From CAWEHU01 sp963808965 (lineage in GTDB: Bacteria; Pseudomonadota; Alphaproteobacteria; Acetobacterales; Acetobacteraceae), in NCBI GenBank assembly GCA_963808965.1, contig CAWEHU010000013.1, positions 1 through 64,000 on the forward strand: a stretch of DNA of 64,000 nt. The letters are read 5' to 3'. The translations under genes were made by a program, and so were the position numbers. Positions 1 to 9,338 of this stretch are shown here, piece after piece (position 1 is the first letter of the stretch; the number at the start of each line of letters is the position of its first letter). Below the pieces are notes generated by a model. It did not search any database, was not told where the DNA came from, and saw only the letters and a program-made list of their open reading frames with translations.

Positions 1-109
1 ACCACAATCCTGTGGGACTGCTCGTCCTTGTGCCCGCGCTGACGGTCACCGGCGCGACGGGCTTCCGCATGGGGGGCGCGCTCCGCCCTAAATCTTGCGG
101 ACGGCAACC

Positions 110-1034
110 ATGAACCGCATTCATCATTATGCCGGTATGCCACTTAAGATACCCCTTACGTCTTTGCGCATATTTGAAGCTGCAGCGCGCTGGCGCTCGT
201 TCCAGGCAGCCGCGACGGAGGTGAACCTGACGCCAAGTGCTGTCAGCCATGCCATTCGGAAAATGGAAGAGGCGCTTGGGGTTGTGCTGTTCGAGCGGGT
301 CGGCCGTGGCGTCTGCCTCAGCTCTGAAGGGCAGACGCTGATGGGCTATACTGAGCGCGCGTTCGCGGAAATTCAGCGGGGGTTGGAAGCGGTCACCCCC
401 CGTGCGCCCCAACTCCTCCGGTTGCATAGCGCGCCGAGCTTTGCAGCCCAATGGCTTCTGCCGCGTCTGGGGCGCTTTTTTGCTCAATGCCCCGATATAG
501 AATTGCGCGTCTCGGCGAGCATCGACTACGCGCGCTTTGATACCGGCGAGTTTGATGCAGACATCATGTACGGCTTGCCGCTGCAGGAAGGGCTGGCGGT
601 GCTACCCCTTAAAGAGGAGTCGGTCACGCCGTTGTGCGCCCCGCATATCGCGGAGACGATCGAAGTCACCGATAGATCTCCTTCGACACTCGCTCATTCA
701 AAGCGACTACAAACAAGTTCGCTGGCCTGCCTGGTTCGCCCGGAACGGGATAACCACACCATCGACCCCGCGCGGTCCCCGCTTCGATCGCAGCTTTTTG
801 GCGATTGCGGCCGCGGTAGATGGCTTGGGGGTGGCTCTCGAGTCGACGCTTCTGGCTGATCGCGAGATTTCGCGAGGACGCCTCCTTGCTCCGCTCTCAG
901 GCCGGTCAGAGGACATCCGCTATGTCGGCCACCATCTCGTGTTTCCTCCCCTGTTTGAGAAGCGGATTCAGCTCCAGTTGTTTGCTCGGTGGCTAGCGAA
1001 GGAGCTCAACATCGAGCTGACGCCTTTCGTCTGA
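110..1034 (+). CDS. LysR-family transcriptional regulator (GcvA-like), frame broken
   Basis: The N-terminal half has the LysR winged helix-turn-helix (LRIFEAAARWRSFQAAA, then TPSAVSHAIRKMEE and LFERVGRG), followed by the start of the substrate-binding domain. The frame is lost near 671-676, and the C-terminal half (from DLLRHSLIQSDYK to the stop at 1034) continues one base later, so one extra base restores a protein of about 307 residues, normal for the family. Starts at ATG 110 or ATG 137 are both plausible; an upstream TTG at 95 is also in frame. It faces the SDR/transketolase/TRAP genes and may control them (inference). It could be a true pseudogene, but similar breaks occur across the window. 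Confidence 0.8.
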
Positions 1035-1559
1035 ACCCAAGAGCTGATGAGTAGCCGACGAGATTTCGCTCGACTCCGATCAAATGGCCGCCAGTACGGT
1101 GGGATGCGGTCGTAACAGTGAAGCTGCTCCTCCCGCTCTCGATCTGACCAGTCACTCTCGTCGTCAGGCGGCAAGCCCGGCGCATCCCGCAGCTCACTCT
1201 CCGTGACATCCGTCCGGTAGCCTCCGAGGCGGTGTCGTATTTAAGCTTGCCCGCCTGCACAATATACGGCCGTATCCTCGATGCGATTGCTCTATAAGCG
1301 GCCCGCGCCAGAGCTCCATAAAAGGTGAGCCCGCTTCATGAAACACTATGGAAAAATTCGTTTGTCCAAGCTTCGGAACTACACGACTAACGACCAGAAA
1401 AACAAACTTGATCGGAGGAAGATGTCTCGCTCGGGACGAAAAAACCAAAGAGCACGTTATCTGAGCTCCTAAGCAGCGGGACTGTCAAAACCCGCTCGCA
1501 CTGTCGCCAGGCGACGCCTCTAATCATCCTGAACAAATCACCGCGTACAGGGAGGTTTT
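1035..1559. other. Intergenic region, no gene recognised
   Basis: These 525 bases lie between the LysR regulator and the SDR gene. Short open frames on the minus strand have no recognisable family or ribosome-binding site. The stretch is somewhat less GC-rich in its second half and probably carries the promoter for the downstream catabolic genes. A purine-rich ribosome-binding site (agggaggt) sits just before the SDR start at 1560. Confidence 0.5.
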
Positions 1560-2310
1560 ATGTTGTTAGCTGACAAGATCTGTATCGTCACGGGGGCCGC
1601 CTCCCGGCGCGGGATTGGTCGCGCGACCGCTCGAGCGTTCGTTCAGCACGGCGCGCGCGCGATCATCCTAGACCTCGACGAAGCTCAAGCAAGGGACGCC
1701 GCCGCCGACCTCGGCGAAGGACATCTCGGTTTGGCCTGCAATGTGACTGATAAGCAGGCATGCCTGAACGCGGCCGAGCAGGTGATTCGTGAATTCGGCC
1801 GGATCGACGTACTCATCAATAATGCCGGCATATCCCAGCCGCTCAAATTCATGGACATACAGCCCGAGAACTACGACGCCGTGCTGGATGTCAACCTGCG
1901 TGGCACGTTGTACATGAGTTCAGGCCGTCGTACCACAGATGCGCAACCAGCACTCGGGTTCGATCGTGTGCCTCTCGTCAGTCTCGGCGCAACGCGGAGG
2001 CGGCATATTCGGCGGGCCACACTATAGTGCAGCTAAAGGCGGTGTGCTCGGGCTGGCTAAGGCGATGGCACGCGAGCTCGGCCCAGACAACGTGCGCGTG
2101 AACTCCATTACGCCCGGCCTGATTCAGACCGATATCACCGGTGACAAGCTCACCGATGATCTCAAGGCCGAGATCATCAAGGGAATTCCTCTCAGTCGCC
2201 TAGGCGCAGCTGACGACGTGGCTAATGCCTGCCTGTTTCTGGCGTCCGACCTGTCGGCCTACATCACTGGCGCTGTGATCGACGTGAACGGCGGAATGCT
2301 GATCCACTGA
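1560..2310 (+). CDS. Short-chain dehydrogenase/reductase (SDR), frame broken
   Basis: Classical SDR of about 249 residues, an NAD(P)-dependent oxidoreductase. The Gly-rich cofactor motif (TGAASRRGIG), the NNAG motif and the catalytic S...YSAAK motif are all present, and the end (ITGAVIDVNGGM) is typical of the FabG/3-oxoacyl reductase-like group. The frame breaks at 1919-1920, where an extra t after the AGT codon separates LYMS from QAVVPQM; deleting it restores the whole protein. A good ribosome-binding site precedes ATG 1560. Lying 29 bp before the transketolase subunit genes, it probably acts on a sugar or polyol in the same pathway. The substrate is unknown. Confidence 0.85.
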
Positions 2311-2339
2311 GCAACGGTGCCGGTCCAGAGGAGGATGGA

Positions 2340-3224
2340 ATGCAGGAAGCACAAAAAAAGCAAGCGGCGGAAGGCACTGAAGCCCCGCGACCAGTGACAA
2401 ATGAGTTATCTCTCGCTGACCGTGCCTACCGCATCCGGCGCAATGCGCTGCGCATGGGCGAGGTACAGGGACAAGGCTATATCGCGCAGGCGCTCGGGGT
2501 CGCCGACGTGTTGGCCGTCGCCTACTTTCATGCGATGCGCTACCGGCCGGAGGAGCCGGAGTGGGAGGGGCGAGACCGTTTCCTGCTCTCGATCGGCCAT
2601 TACGCGATCGCGCTCTACGCGGCGCTGATCGAGGCGGGCATTATCCCCGAGGACGAGCTCGAAACCTACGGATCGGACGAGAGCAGGCTGCCGATGTCCG
2701 GCATGGCCAGCTACACGCCGGGCATGGAAATCAGCGGCGGCTCGCTCGGTCAGGGCCTCGCGCTTGCGGTGGGTTACGCGCTCGCACTCAAGCGCAAGAA
2801 GTCGGACGCCTTTGTCTACTGCCTGTTCTCCGACGGTGAGTGCGGCGAAGGAGCGATCTGGGAGGGGGCGTCCGGTGCCGGCCATTGGAAGCTCGACAAC
2901 CTGATCGGTATCGTGGACGTCAACAACCAGCAGGCAGATGGTCCCTCCTCGGAGGTCACCGGCCTCGAGAACCTGACGGAGCGCTTCGCCGCGTTCGGCT
3001 GGCATGCGCAGCGGGTCGACGGCAACGACATCGGCGCGCTGGTCGCGGCTTTCGACACCGCGCGTGGGCTTAGCGAGAAGAAGCCGCGCGTCATCATCTG
3101 CGATACCAAGATGGCCAAGGGCGTCCCGTTCCTGGAGGAGCGCGAGAGCAATCACTTTCTGCGCGTCGAGGCGGACGAATGGCAGAAGGCACTCTCTGTG
3201 CTCGAGAGCGGGAGGAACGCATGA
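2340..3224 (+). CDS. Transketolase, N-terminal (ThDP-binding) subunit
   Basis: 294 residues matching the thiamine-diphosphate half of transketolase. It has GSLGQGL at about 134-140 and the ThDP/Mg motif beginning SDGE at 164-167 and ending NNQ at 195-197. Full-length transketolases also carry the pyrimidine-binding and C-terminal domains; here these are on the next gene, so the enzyme is of the split two-subunit type. Known split transketolases include ones for apulose-4-phosphate and for sulfofructose, so this one need not act in the pentose phosphate cycle. ATG 2340 follows an AGGAGG-like site. The stop overlaps the next start by 4 bp (ATGA), implying coupled translation. Confidence 0.92.
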   Translation: MQEAQKKQAAEGTEAPRPVTNELSLADRAYRIRRNALRMGEVQGQGYIAQALGVADVLAVAYFHAMRYRPEEPEWEGRDRFLLSIGHYAIALYAALIEAGIIPEDELETYGSDESRLPMSGMASYTPGMEISGGSLGQGLALAVGYALALKRKKSDAFVYCLFSDGECGEGAIWEGASGAGHWKLDNLIGIVDVNNQQADGPSSEVTGLENLTERFAAFGWHAQRVDGNDIGALVAAFDTARGLSEKKPRVIICDTKMAKGVPFLEERESNHFLRVEADEWQKALSVLESGRNA

Positions 3225-4267
3225 TGCGCTCGAAATACAAGCGACCGATCCGGCTCGGCGAGCAGGGCGAGGGCGGGCAGAAAGGGGCGTCGCGCCTCAC
3301 CACCTCCGCGATGATCGCCTCGCTGGCCGCCCCCGGGCAGCGCACGAAGCCGGCGCCCTTCGGCCAGGCGCTCGTCGACCTCGCGAAGTCGCGGCCTGAG
3401 ATCATCGGCCTCACGGCCGATCTCGGGAAATACACCGACCTGCACATCTTCGCCAAAGCCTATCCCGACCGTTTCTACCAGATGGGCATGGCTGAGCAAT
3501 TGCTGATGTGCACCGCCGCCGGCATGGCGCGAGAGGGCTTCGTGCCTTTCGCGACCACCTACGCGGTGTTCGCCGCACGTCGCGCCTACGACTTCATCTG
3601 CCTCGCGATCGCCGAAGAGAACCTCAACGTCAAGATCGTTTGCGCGTTGCCGGGACTCACGACGGGCTACGGCCCGAGCCATCAGGCGACCGAGGACATC
3701 GCGATCTTCCGGGGCACGCCGAACCTCACCATCATCGACCCCTGTGACGCGCTCGATATCGAGCAGGCCGTGCCGGCCATCGCGACGCACAACGGCCCAG
3801 TGTACATGCGCCTCCTGCGCGGCAACGTGCCACTGGTGCTCGACGAGTACGATTACAAATTCGAGCTGGGGAAAGCCAAACTGATCCGGGACGGTCGGGA
3901 CGCCCTCATCATCTCGTCGGGCCTGATGACGATGCGCGCGCTCGAAACCGCCAAGATGCTGGAAGACAGTCGTGTCGATGTCGGCGTACTTCACGTGCCG
4001 ACGATCAAGCCGCTCGATCAGGCGACGATCCTTCGGGAGGCTTCCCGGAGCGGCCGCATGGTGATCGTCGCCGAAAACCACACGGTGATCGGTGGCCTCG
4101 GCGAGGCGGTCGCCGGGCTGCTGCTGCGTTCGGGCGTTACGCCGACGGCGTTCCGGCAGGTCGCGCTGCCGGACGAATTTCTCGACGCGGGCGCGCTGCC
4201 GACACTGCACGATCGTTACGGCATCTCCGCGACCGCGATGGCGAGGAGCATCAAGGCCTGGCTGTGA
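3221..4267 (+). CDS. Transketolase, C-terminal (pyrimidine-binding) subunit
   Basis: 348 residues carrying the transketolase pyrimidine-binding domain and C-terminal domain. The MGMAEQLLMCTAAGMAREGF segment contains the conserved catalytic Glu that contacts the ThDP aminopyrimidine ring, followed by PFATTYAVF and the late GGLGEAVA motif. An N-terminal extension of about 40 polar residues precedes the domain. It pairs with the upstream subunit, which it overlaps by ATGA at 3221-3224; GGAGGA just upstream supports this start. Context with an SDR and a TRAP uptake system suggests use of an imported sugar or sugar acid. The actual donor and acceptor sugars cannot be read from sequence. Confidence 0.92.
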   Translation: MMRSKYKRPIRLGEQGEGGQKGASRLTTSAMIASLAAPGQRTKPAPFGQALVDLAKSRPEIIGLTADLGKYTDLHIFAKAYPDRFYQMGMAEQLLMCTAAGMAREGFVPFATTYAVFAARRAYDFICLAIAEENLNVKIVCALPGLTTGYGPSHQATEDIAIFRGTPNLTIIDPCDALDIEQAVPAIATHNGPVYMRLLRGNVPLVLDEYDYKFELGKAKLIRDGRDALIISSGLMTMRALETAKMLEDSRVDVGVLHVPTIKPLDQATILREASRSGRMVIVAENHTVIGGLGEAVAGLLLRSGVTPTAFRQVALPDEFLDAGALPTLHDRYGISATAMARSIKAWL

Positions 4268-4307
4268 CGAGCCGTCCCGACTGAACCCACCAGGGAGGAA
4301 GGCAACA

Positions 4308-5339
4308 ATGAACGACAAAAATCGGGGGAACGGCGGGATAGCTCGCCGGACGCTGCTCGCTGCCGGCGCGGCGCTGCCACTGTTCGCCATCCGCACACGC
4401 CCGGCCGATGCCGCCGAGTTCAGCTACAAGCTCGCTACCGGCCAGGACCCCACCCACCCCGTGAACAAGCGCTCGCAGGAGGCGATCGACCGCATTCGCG
4501 AGGCGACGAGCGGGAAACTGGAGATCCGCCTCTTCCCGGCCAATCAGCTCGGATCGGACACCGATCTGCTGGGCCAGGTGCGCAACGGCGGGGTGGAGTT
4601 CTTCAACGAGGCCTCCTCCATCCTGGCGACGCTCGTTCCGGCCGCGAGCTTGGTAAACGTCGGCTTTGCCTTCTCCTCGGACGACCAAGTCTATCAGGCT
4701 CTGGACGGCGGCCTCGGCAAGTACATCAAATCGCAGATCGAGCGCGTGGGTCTGCTCACCGCGTCGCCTTGCTGGGCCAACGGCTTCCGCAACATCACCT
4801 CCTCGACCAAGCCGATCCAGACGCCGGACGACCTCAAGGGATTCAAGATCCGGGTCCCCGCCTCGCCCATCCTGACGTCCCTGTTTCAGGCGCTTGGGGC
4901 AGGTCCCACCCCGATCAACTTCAACGAGCTCTACTCGGCCCTGCAGACCAAGCTGGTGGAAGGCGAGGAGAACCCGCTGCCGATCATCGCCACCGCCAAG
5001 CTGAACGAGGTCCAGCGGTACTGCAGCCTGACCAAGCACGTCTGGGACGGTTACTGGGTCCTGGCCAACCGTCGCGCCATGCAGCGGCTGCCGAAGGACG
5101 TGCAGGAGATCGTGATCCGCGAGTTCACCCAGGCGGGCAAGGGCGAACGCGCCGACATCGAACAGCTCACCGCGTCGCTGCAAAACGATCTCAGCGCAAA
5201 GGGCATGAAGTTCATCGAACCCAACCGGGACGCGTTCCGGGACACGTTGAAAAAGACCAGCTTCTACAAGGACTGGCGGGGCAAGCTAGGCGACCAAGGC
5301 TGGAAGCTGCTCGAAGAGACCGCTGGGCCGTTGACATGA
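4308..5339 (+). CDS. TRAP transporter substrate-binding protein (DctP family)
   Basis: 343 residues. The N-terminus has a twin-arginine signal (ARRTLLAAGAALPLFA), with likely cleavage after residue 35 (ADAA), so the mature protein is periplasmic. The body shows DctP-family features: PVNKRSQEAIDRI, LGSDTDLLGQVRNG, a GFRNITSS region, and DDLKGFKIRVP, which contains the conserved Arg that usually binds the substrate carboxylate. The ligand is therefore probably an organic or sugar acid (inference from the family). ATG 4308 follows gggaggaagg. Its stop overlaps the permease start by 4 bp. Confidence 0.93.
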   Translation: MNDKNRGNGGIARRTLLAAGAALPLFAIRTRPADAAEFSYKLATGQDPTHPVNKRSQEAIDRIREATSGKLEIRLFPANQLGSDTDLLGQVRNGGVEFFNEASSILATLVPAASLVNVGFAFSSDDQVYQALDGGLGKYIKSQIERVGLLTASPCWANGFRNITSSTKPIQTPDDLKGFKIRVPASPILTSLFQALGAGPTPINFNELYSALQTKLVEGEENPLPIIATAKLNEVQRYCSLTKHVWDGYWVLANRRAMQRLPKDVQEIVIREFTQAGKGERADIEQLTASLQNDLSAKGMKFIEPNRDAFRDTLKKTSFYKDWRGKLGDQGWKLLEETAGPLT

Positions 5340-7204
5340 AGGCCGTTACCGCCCCCGAGCCGAACGTTGCGGTCCAGCGCTCGTTGCTGAAGCGGGCCGA
5401 GGGTTGGCTCGCCGCGGCGGTGAGCATCCCGGCCGCGATCGCCGTGCTGGCCGAGGTCGGCGTCCTGCTCTACGGCGTCACCATGCGGTTCGTGTTCAAC
5501 AGGCCGCTGGTTTGGTCGGACGAGCTGGCGGGGATGATTTTCCTCTGGCTCGCCATGCTGGGCTCCGTGCTGGCCCTCTGGAATAACGAGCACATGCGCC
5601 TCACGACGGTGTCGTCGCGGCTGCCCCCGCGCTGGAGGGCGCTCGCCGACACGCTGGCCGTGGCCGCGCCCTGCCTTTTCCTGATCTTCATCATCGGACC
5701 GGCGCTGGACTTCATGGAGGATCAGTCATTCATCGAGACCCCGGCGCTCGGCTGGCCGGATTCGGTGCGCGCCGCGGCATTGCCGACCGGCTGCGCGCTG
5801 ATGCTGGCTCTTTGCGTGCTGCGTCTGCTGCAGCACCGGCTGCGCGATGTCGTCATCGTCGCGGCGGTGCTGGGCGTCATCGCCGCGGCCATTTGGCTCG
5901 CGGCAGACCCGATCATCGCTCTTGGCACCCTGAACCTGCTGGTCTTTTTCGTGCTGCTGCTCGGCGCGGGAGTGCTGATCGGCGTCCCCATCGCCTTCGC
6001 CTTCGGCCTGGCCACCGTGGCCTACCTGCTCACGACCACCTCCACGCCGTTGCAGGTACTGCCCGGGCGCATCGACGAGGGGATGAGCTCGCTCATCCTG
6101 CTCGCCGTGCCGCTCTTCATCATGCTCGGCCAGCTCATGGAAATGACCGAGATGGCCAAGGCGATGGTGGCCTTCCTGGCATCAATTCTGGGCCATGTGC
6201 GCGGCGGCCTGCAATACGTGCTGCTCGGCGCCATGCTGCTTGTCTCCGGCATCTCCGGGGCCAAGACCGCCGACATGGCGGCGGTGGCGCCGGTGCTGTT
6301 CCCGGAGATGAAAAAGCGCGGCCTCAACGAGGGCGAAATGGTGTCGCTGCTCGCCGGGGCCGGCGCGATGGCGGAGACGATCCCGCCGTCGCTGGTGCTG
6401 ATCGCCATCGGCTCCGTTACCGGCGTCTCCATCGCGGCGCTGTTCACCGGCGGGCTGCTGCCCGGCGTGGTGCTGGCCATCGGGCTCGCGATCCTCGCCC
6501 GGCAGCGCGCTGGCGGGGAGGATCTGCGCGGGGTGAAGCGGGCGTCGGCGGCAACCGTATTGCGGACCTTTGTCATTGCGTTGCCCGCGCTGCTGCTGCC
6601 GGTCCTGATCCGCACGGCGGTGATGAACGGTGTGGCGACCGCGACGGAGGTTGCCACAATCGGCATCGCCTACGCCGTGCTCACCGGGCTACTGATCTAC
6701 CGTCGCTTCAATTGGCGCCGCGTCTATCCGATGCTGGTCGAGACCGCCTCGCTGGCCGGAGCCATCCTGTTCATCATCGGTGCCGCGAACTGCATGGCCT
6801 GGGCGCTGACGCAGTCGGGCTTCTCGCATAGCCTGGCCGCTACCATGGCCGCGGTGCCCGGCGGGGCTTGGGGCTTCCTCGGCATCTCCATCGTAGCCTT
6901 CATCGTGCTCGGCAGCGTGCTCGAGGGGATCCCGGCGATGGTGCTGTTCGGCCCGCTGCTATTCCCCATCGCCAAGGAAGTCGGCGTGCACGAGGTGCAC
7001 TATGCCATGGTCATTATCCTGTCCATGGGCATCGGTTTGTTCGCGCCGCCGTTCGGCCTTGGTTACTACGCCGCCTGCACGATCGGCCGCGTCAATCCGG
7101 ACGCCGCGATGCTGCGGATCTGGCCCTATCTCGGCGTGCTCGTCATCGGCCTGCTGGTGGTCGCCGCCGTGCCGTGGATCTCGATCGGCTTTCTGCCGCA
7201 ATAG
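5336..7204 (+). CDS. TRAP transporter fused small and large permease (DctQM)
   Basis: 622 residues in which the four-helix DctQ domain (about residues 1-170; VTMRFVFNRPLVWSDELA and WNNEHMRL are typical) is joined to a DctM domain (about 190-622) with many hydrophobic helices. DctM hallmarks include GVPIAFAFGLATVAYL, VPLFIMLG and the late GLFAPPFGLGYYAAC. Together with the binding protein it imports solute driven by a sodium or proton gradient across the inner membrane. The start ATG overlaps the upstream TGA. Fusion of the Q and M subunits is known in some TRAP systems. Confidence 0.93.
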   Translation: MKAVTAPEPNVAVQRSLLKRAEGWLAAAVSIPAAIAVLAEVGVLLYGVTMRFVFNRPLVWSDELAGMIFLWLAMLGSVLALWNNEHMRLTTVSSRLPPRWRALADTLAVAAPCLFLIFIIGPALDFMEDQSFIETPALGWPDSVRAAALPTGCALMLALCVLRLLQHRLRDVVIVAAVLGVIAAAIWLAADPIIALGTLNLLVFFVLLLGAGVLIGVPIAFAFGLATVAYLLTTTSTPLQVLPGRIDEGMSSLILLAVPLFIMLGQLMEMTEMAKAMVAFLASILGHVRGGLQYVLLGAMLLVSGISGAKTADMAAVAPVLFPEMKKRGLNEGEMVSLLAGAGAMAETIPPSLVLIAIGSVTGVSIAALFTGGLLPGVVLAIGLAILARQRAGGEDLRGVKRASAATVLRTFVIALPALLLPVLIRTAVMNGVATATEVATIGIAYAVLTGLLIYRRFNWRRVYPMLVETASLAGAILFIIGAANCMAWALTQSGFSHSLAATMAAVPGGAWGFLGISIVAFIVLGSVLEGIPAMVLFGPLLFPIAKEVGVHEVHYAMVIILSMGIGLFAPPFGLGYYAACTIGRVNPDAAMLRIWPYLGVLVIGLLVVAAVPWISIGFLPQ

Positions 7205-7226
7205 CCCCGGTTCGAGGACTTGCACA

Positions 7227-7415
7227 ATGACTCAATTCGATCGCCGACTGATGGCCAACGCCATCCGCTTTCTCTCCATGGATGCGATCAAGCACGCCGG
7301 CGAGGGCATCCCAAGAATGCCACTCCATCGCGGCATTAGGACGACGACCGGTCCGCTTGGCCAGGGCGTCGCCAACGCAGCCGGCATGGCGCTCGCCGTC
7401 CCGTTGCTACTACCA
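7227..7415 (+). pseudogene. Relic of a full-length transketolase gene
   Basis: The reading frame from ATG 7227 starts MTQFDRRLMANAIRFLSMDA, which closely resembles the beginning of ordinary full-length transketolases. After about 30 residues it jumps to HRGIRTTTGPLGQGVANAAG and MALA, which in an intact enzyme lies roughly 100 residues in. Beyond about 7415 the similarity ends. The picture is a deletion-scarred 5' fragment of a second transketolase, stranded between the TRAP permease and pntAA. The frame stays open to 7541, but that part resembles nothing. Bases 7416-7618 hold no recognised gene. Confidence 0.7.
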
Positions 7416-7618
7416 GCGCGGCTGGGCCGGTTGCAGGAGGACGCAGACGCGCTTGCACGTCTGATGTTGCGGGCCCGGCGTTCTAGGGCGTCGTTCCACG
7501 AGCCGCGAAACTGTTCGAGTTTGCGGCAAGAGCGGAGCTGATCTCCGCAGCCTGTAGAGGATCCGGGTGCACTCGGCATCAACGCGTCGGCCCGGCATGA
7601 GTGACCCAGGAGATGACA

Positions 7619-8914
7619 ATGCGCCTTGCGGTGCTGAAGGAAAGGCGCGCGGCCGAGACGCGCGTTGCAGCCACGCCCGAGACGGTGAAGAAGCTGATCG
7701 GGCTGGGCCTCACGGTCGCGATCGAAACCGGCGCCGGACTTAACGCGGCGATTCCGGATGCCGACTTCGCAGCCGCCGGAGCCGAAATTGCCCCGGACGC
7801 GGCGGCGGCGCTGAGCGGGGCGAATATCGTCCTTGCCGTGCAAATGCCGGAGCCCGAACAGCGCGCCCAGATTCCGCGCGGCGCTCTGCTGGTCTGCACC
7901 GCCAACGCCTTCGCCGACCCGAGCGTCGTTCCCGCGCTGGCGCAGGCCGGGATCGATACCGCGGCCATGGAGCTGCTGCCCCGCATCACGCGCGCCCAAG
8001 CGATGGACGTGCTGTCAAGCCAGGCCAATCTCGCCGGCTATCGTGCGGTCATCGAGGGCGCGGCCGCCTTCGAGCGCGGCTTCCCCATGATGATGACGGC
8101 CGCCGGCACCGTTCCCCCCGCCCGCGTGTTCGTCGTGGGCGCGGGCGTGGCCGGGCTACAGGCCATTGCCACGGCTCGACGGCTCGGGGCGATCGTCTCG
8201 GCGACCGACGTTCGGCCGGCCGCCAAGGAGGAAATCCGCTCGCTCGGCGCAACCTATGTCGGTGTCGAGGACGAGGAGACGGCGGGACAGACGGGTGCTT
8301 ACGCGAAGGAGATGAGCGACGCCTTCCGCCAAAAACAGGCGGAGCTGATGGCCAGCACGGTGGCCAAGAACGACATCATCATCACCACCGCATTGGTGAT
8401 GGGCCGCAAGGCTCCGACGATCGTGACCCGGCCGATGGTGGAATCGATGCGCCACGGCAGCGTGATCGTCGATCTCGCGGCGGATGCTGGAGGCAATTGC
8501 GAGGCCACCGTGCCCGGTCAGGCGATCACGACCAAGAACGGCGTGAAGGTGCTCGGCTACAATAATTGGCCGGGCCGCATCCCGGTCGCGTCCAGCTCGC
8601 TCTATGCGCGGAACCTGCTCACCTTCCTGAACACTTTCTGGGACAAGGAGACCAAGTCCCCCAAGCTTCCGCCGGATGACGACATCGTCCAGGGCGTGAT
8701 GCTGACCCGCGGCGGCGCCGTGGTCCACAAGCAGTTCGAGCAGCAAGCGGCCCCGGCGGCCTCCGCCTCGCCCGTGAGCCCTCCCGCTGCACCGGTCATC
8801 ACCGTGCCGAGCCAGGACGCTTCGCCCGCGCCGTCCGACAGTGAGGCCATACCTGCTGAGATCGCGACACCCGCGATCACGACGCCATCCCCCTTGCCTC
8901 CCGCATCGGCCTGA
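7619..8914 (+). CDS. pntAA: NAD(P) transhydrogenase subunit alpha part 1
   Basis: 431 residues forming domain I (NAD(H)-binding) of the proton-translocating transhydrogenase, which reduces NADP+ with NADH using the proton gradient. It has the alanine-dehydrogenase-like fold with the nucleotide-binding GAGVAG at 174-179, the RQKQAELMAS segment, and GGNCEATVPG near 300. Residues from about 370 on form an unusually long Pro/Ala/Ser-rich tail with no predicted fold, probably a linker to the membrane partner. ATG 7619 is chosen over upstream in-frame starts because AGGAG lies 6-10 bp before it. pntAB follows after 16 bp. Confidence 0.95.
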   Translation: MRLAVLKERRAAETRVAATPETVKKLIGLGLTVAIETGAGLNAAIPDADFAAAGAEIAPDAAAALSGANIVLAVQMPEPEQRAQIPRGALLVCTANAFADPSVVPALAQAGIDTAAMELLPRITRAQAMDVLSSQANLAGYRAVIEGAAAFERGFPMMMTAAGTVPPARVFVVGAGVAGLQAIATARRLGAIVSATDVRPAAKEEIRSLGATYVGVEDEETAGQTGAYAKEMSDAFRQKQAELMASTVAKNDIIITTALVMGRKAPTIVTRPMVESMRHGSVIVDLAADAGGNCEATVPGQAITTKNGVKVLGYNNWPGRIPVASSSLYARNLLTFLNTFWDKETKSPKLPPDDDIVQGVMLTRGGAVVHKQFEQQAAPAASASPVSPPAAPVITVPSQDASPAPSDSEAIPAEIATPAITTPSPLPPASA

Positions 8915-8930
8915 AGACCGGAGACACCCA

Positions 8931-9335
8931 ATGAACCCGAACCAGCTCGCAGACGAGGCGGCCCGGCTCGCCGAGCACGCTCGCGAACTCGCGCTCCAAG
9001 TCCCCTCGACAGGGCTCCCGATCGGCCCGGTCCCGCCCGAAACGCTCGCAGTCGCGCCGATCGTATTCCTGTTCGCCGTGTTCGTGATGGCCTGTTTCGT
9101 CGGTTACTACGTGGTATGGAACGTGACGCCCGCGTTGCACAGCCCGCTGATGGCGGTCACGAACGCGATCAGCTCCGTGATTATCGTGGGGGCGATGCTC
9201 GCGGCCGGGCTCGCGGTCAGCGGCGTGGCGATGGGCTTCGGTTTTCTCGCCGTGATCCTGGCGAGCGTGAACATCTTCGGCGGGTTCTTGGTCACGCAGC
9301 GGATGCTCGCGATGTTCAAGGCGCGGGGTAAGTAA
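8931..9335 (+). CDS. pntAB: NAD(P) transhydrogenase subunit alpha part 2
   Basis: 134 residues. About 40 polar residues precede three or four hydrophobic helices (APIVFLFAVFVMACFVGYYVVW, then helices in SPLMAVTNAISSVIIVGAML and GFLAVILASVNIFGGFLV). This is the small membrane domain of the split-alpha transhydrogenase found in alphaproteobacteria. With PntB it forms the proton channel. ATG 8931 lies 16 bp after the pntAA stop, and pntB begins 3 bp after its own stop, so the three genes form one operon. Confidence 0.95.
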   Translation: MNPNQLADEAARLAEHARELALQVPSTGLPIGPVPPETLAVAPIVFLFAVFVMACFVGYYVVWNVTPALHSPLMAVTNAISSVIIVGAMLAAGLAVSGVAMGFGFLAVILASVNIFGGFLVTQRMLAMFKARGK

Positions 9336-9338
9336 GCG

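Noticed and set aside
3152..4396. Long minus-strand frame of over 400 codons opposite the transketolase C subunit
   Set aside because: It mirrors the coding gene in a GC-rich region and has no recognisable family, only Arg/Gly/Ala-rich shadow sequence. Similar antisense frames opposite pqq, mfnB-folB and fhc genes were rejected for the same reason.
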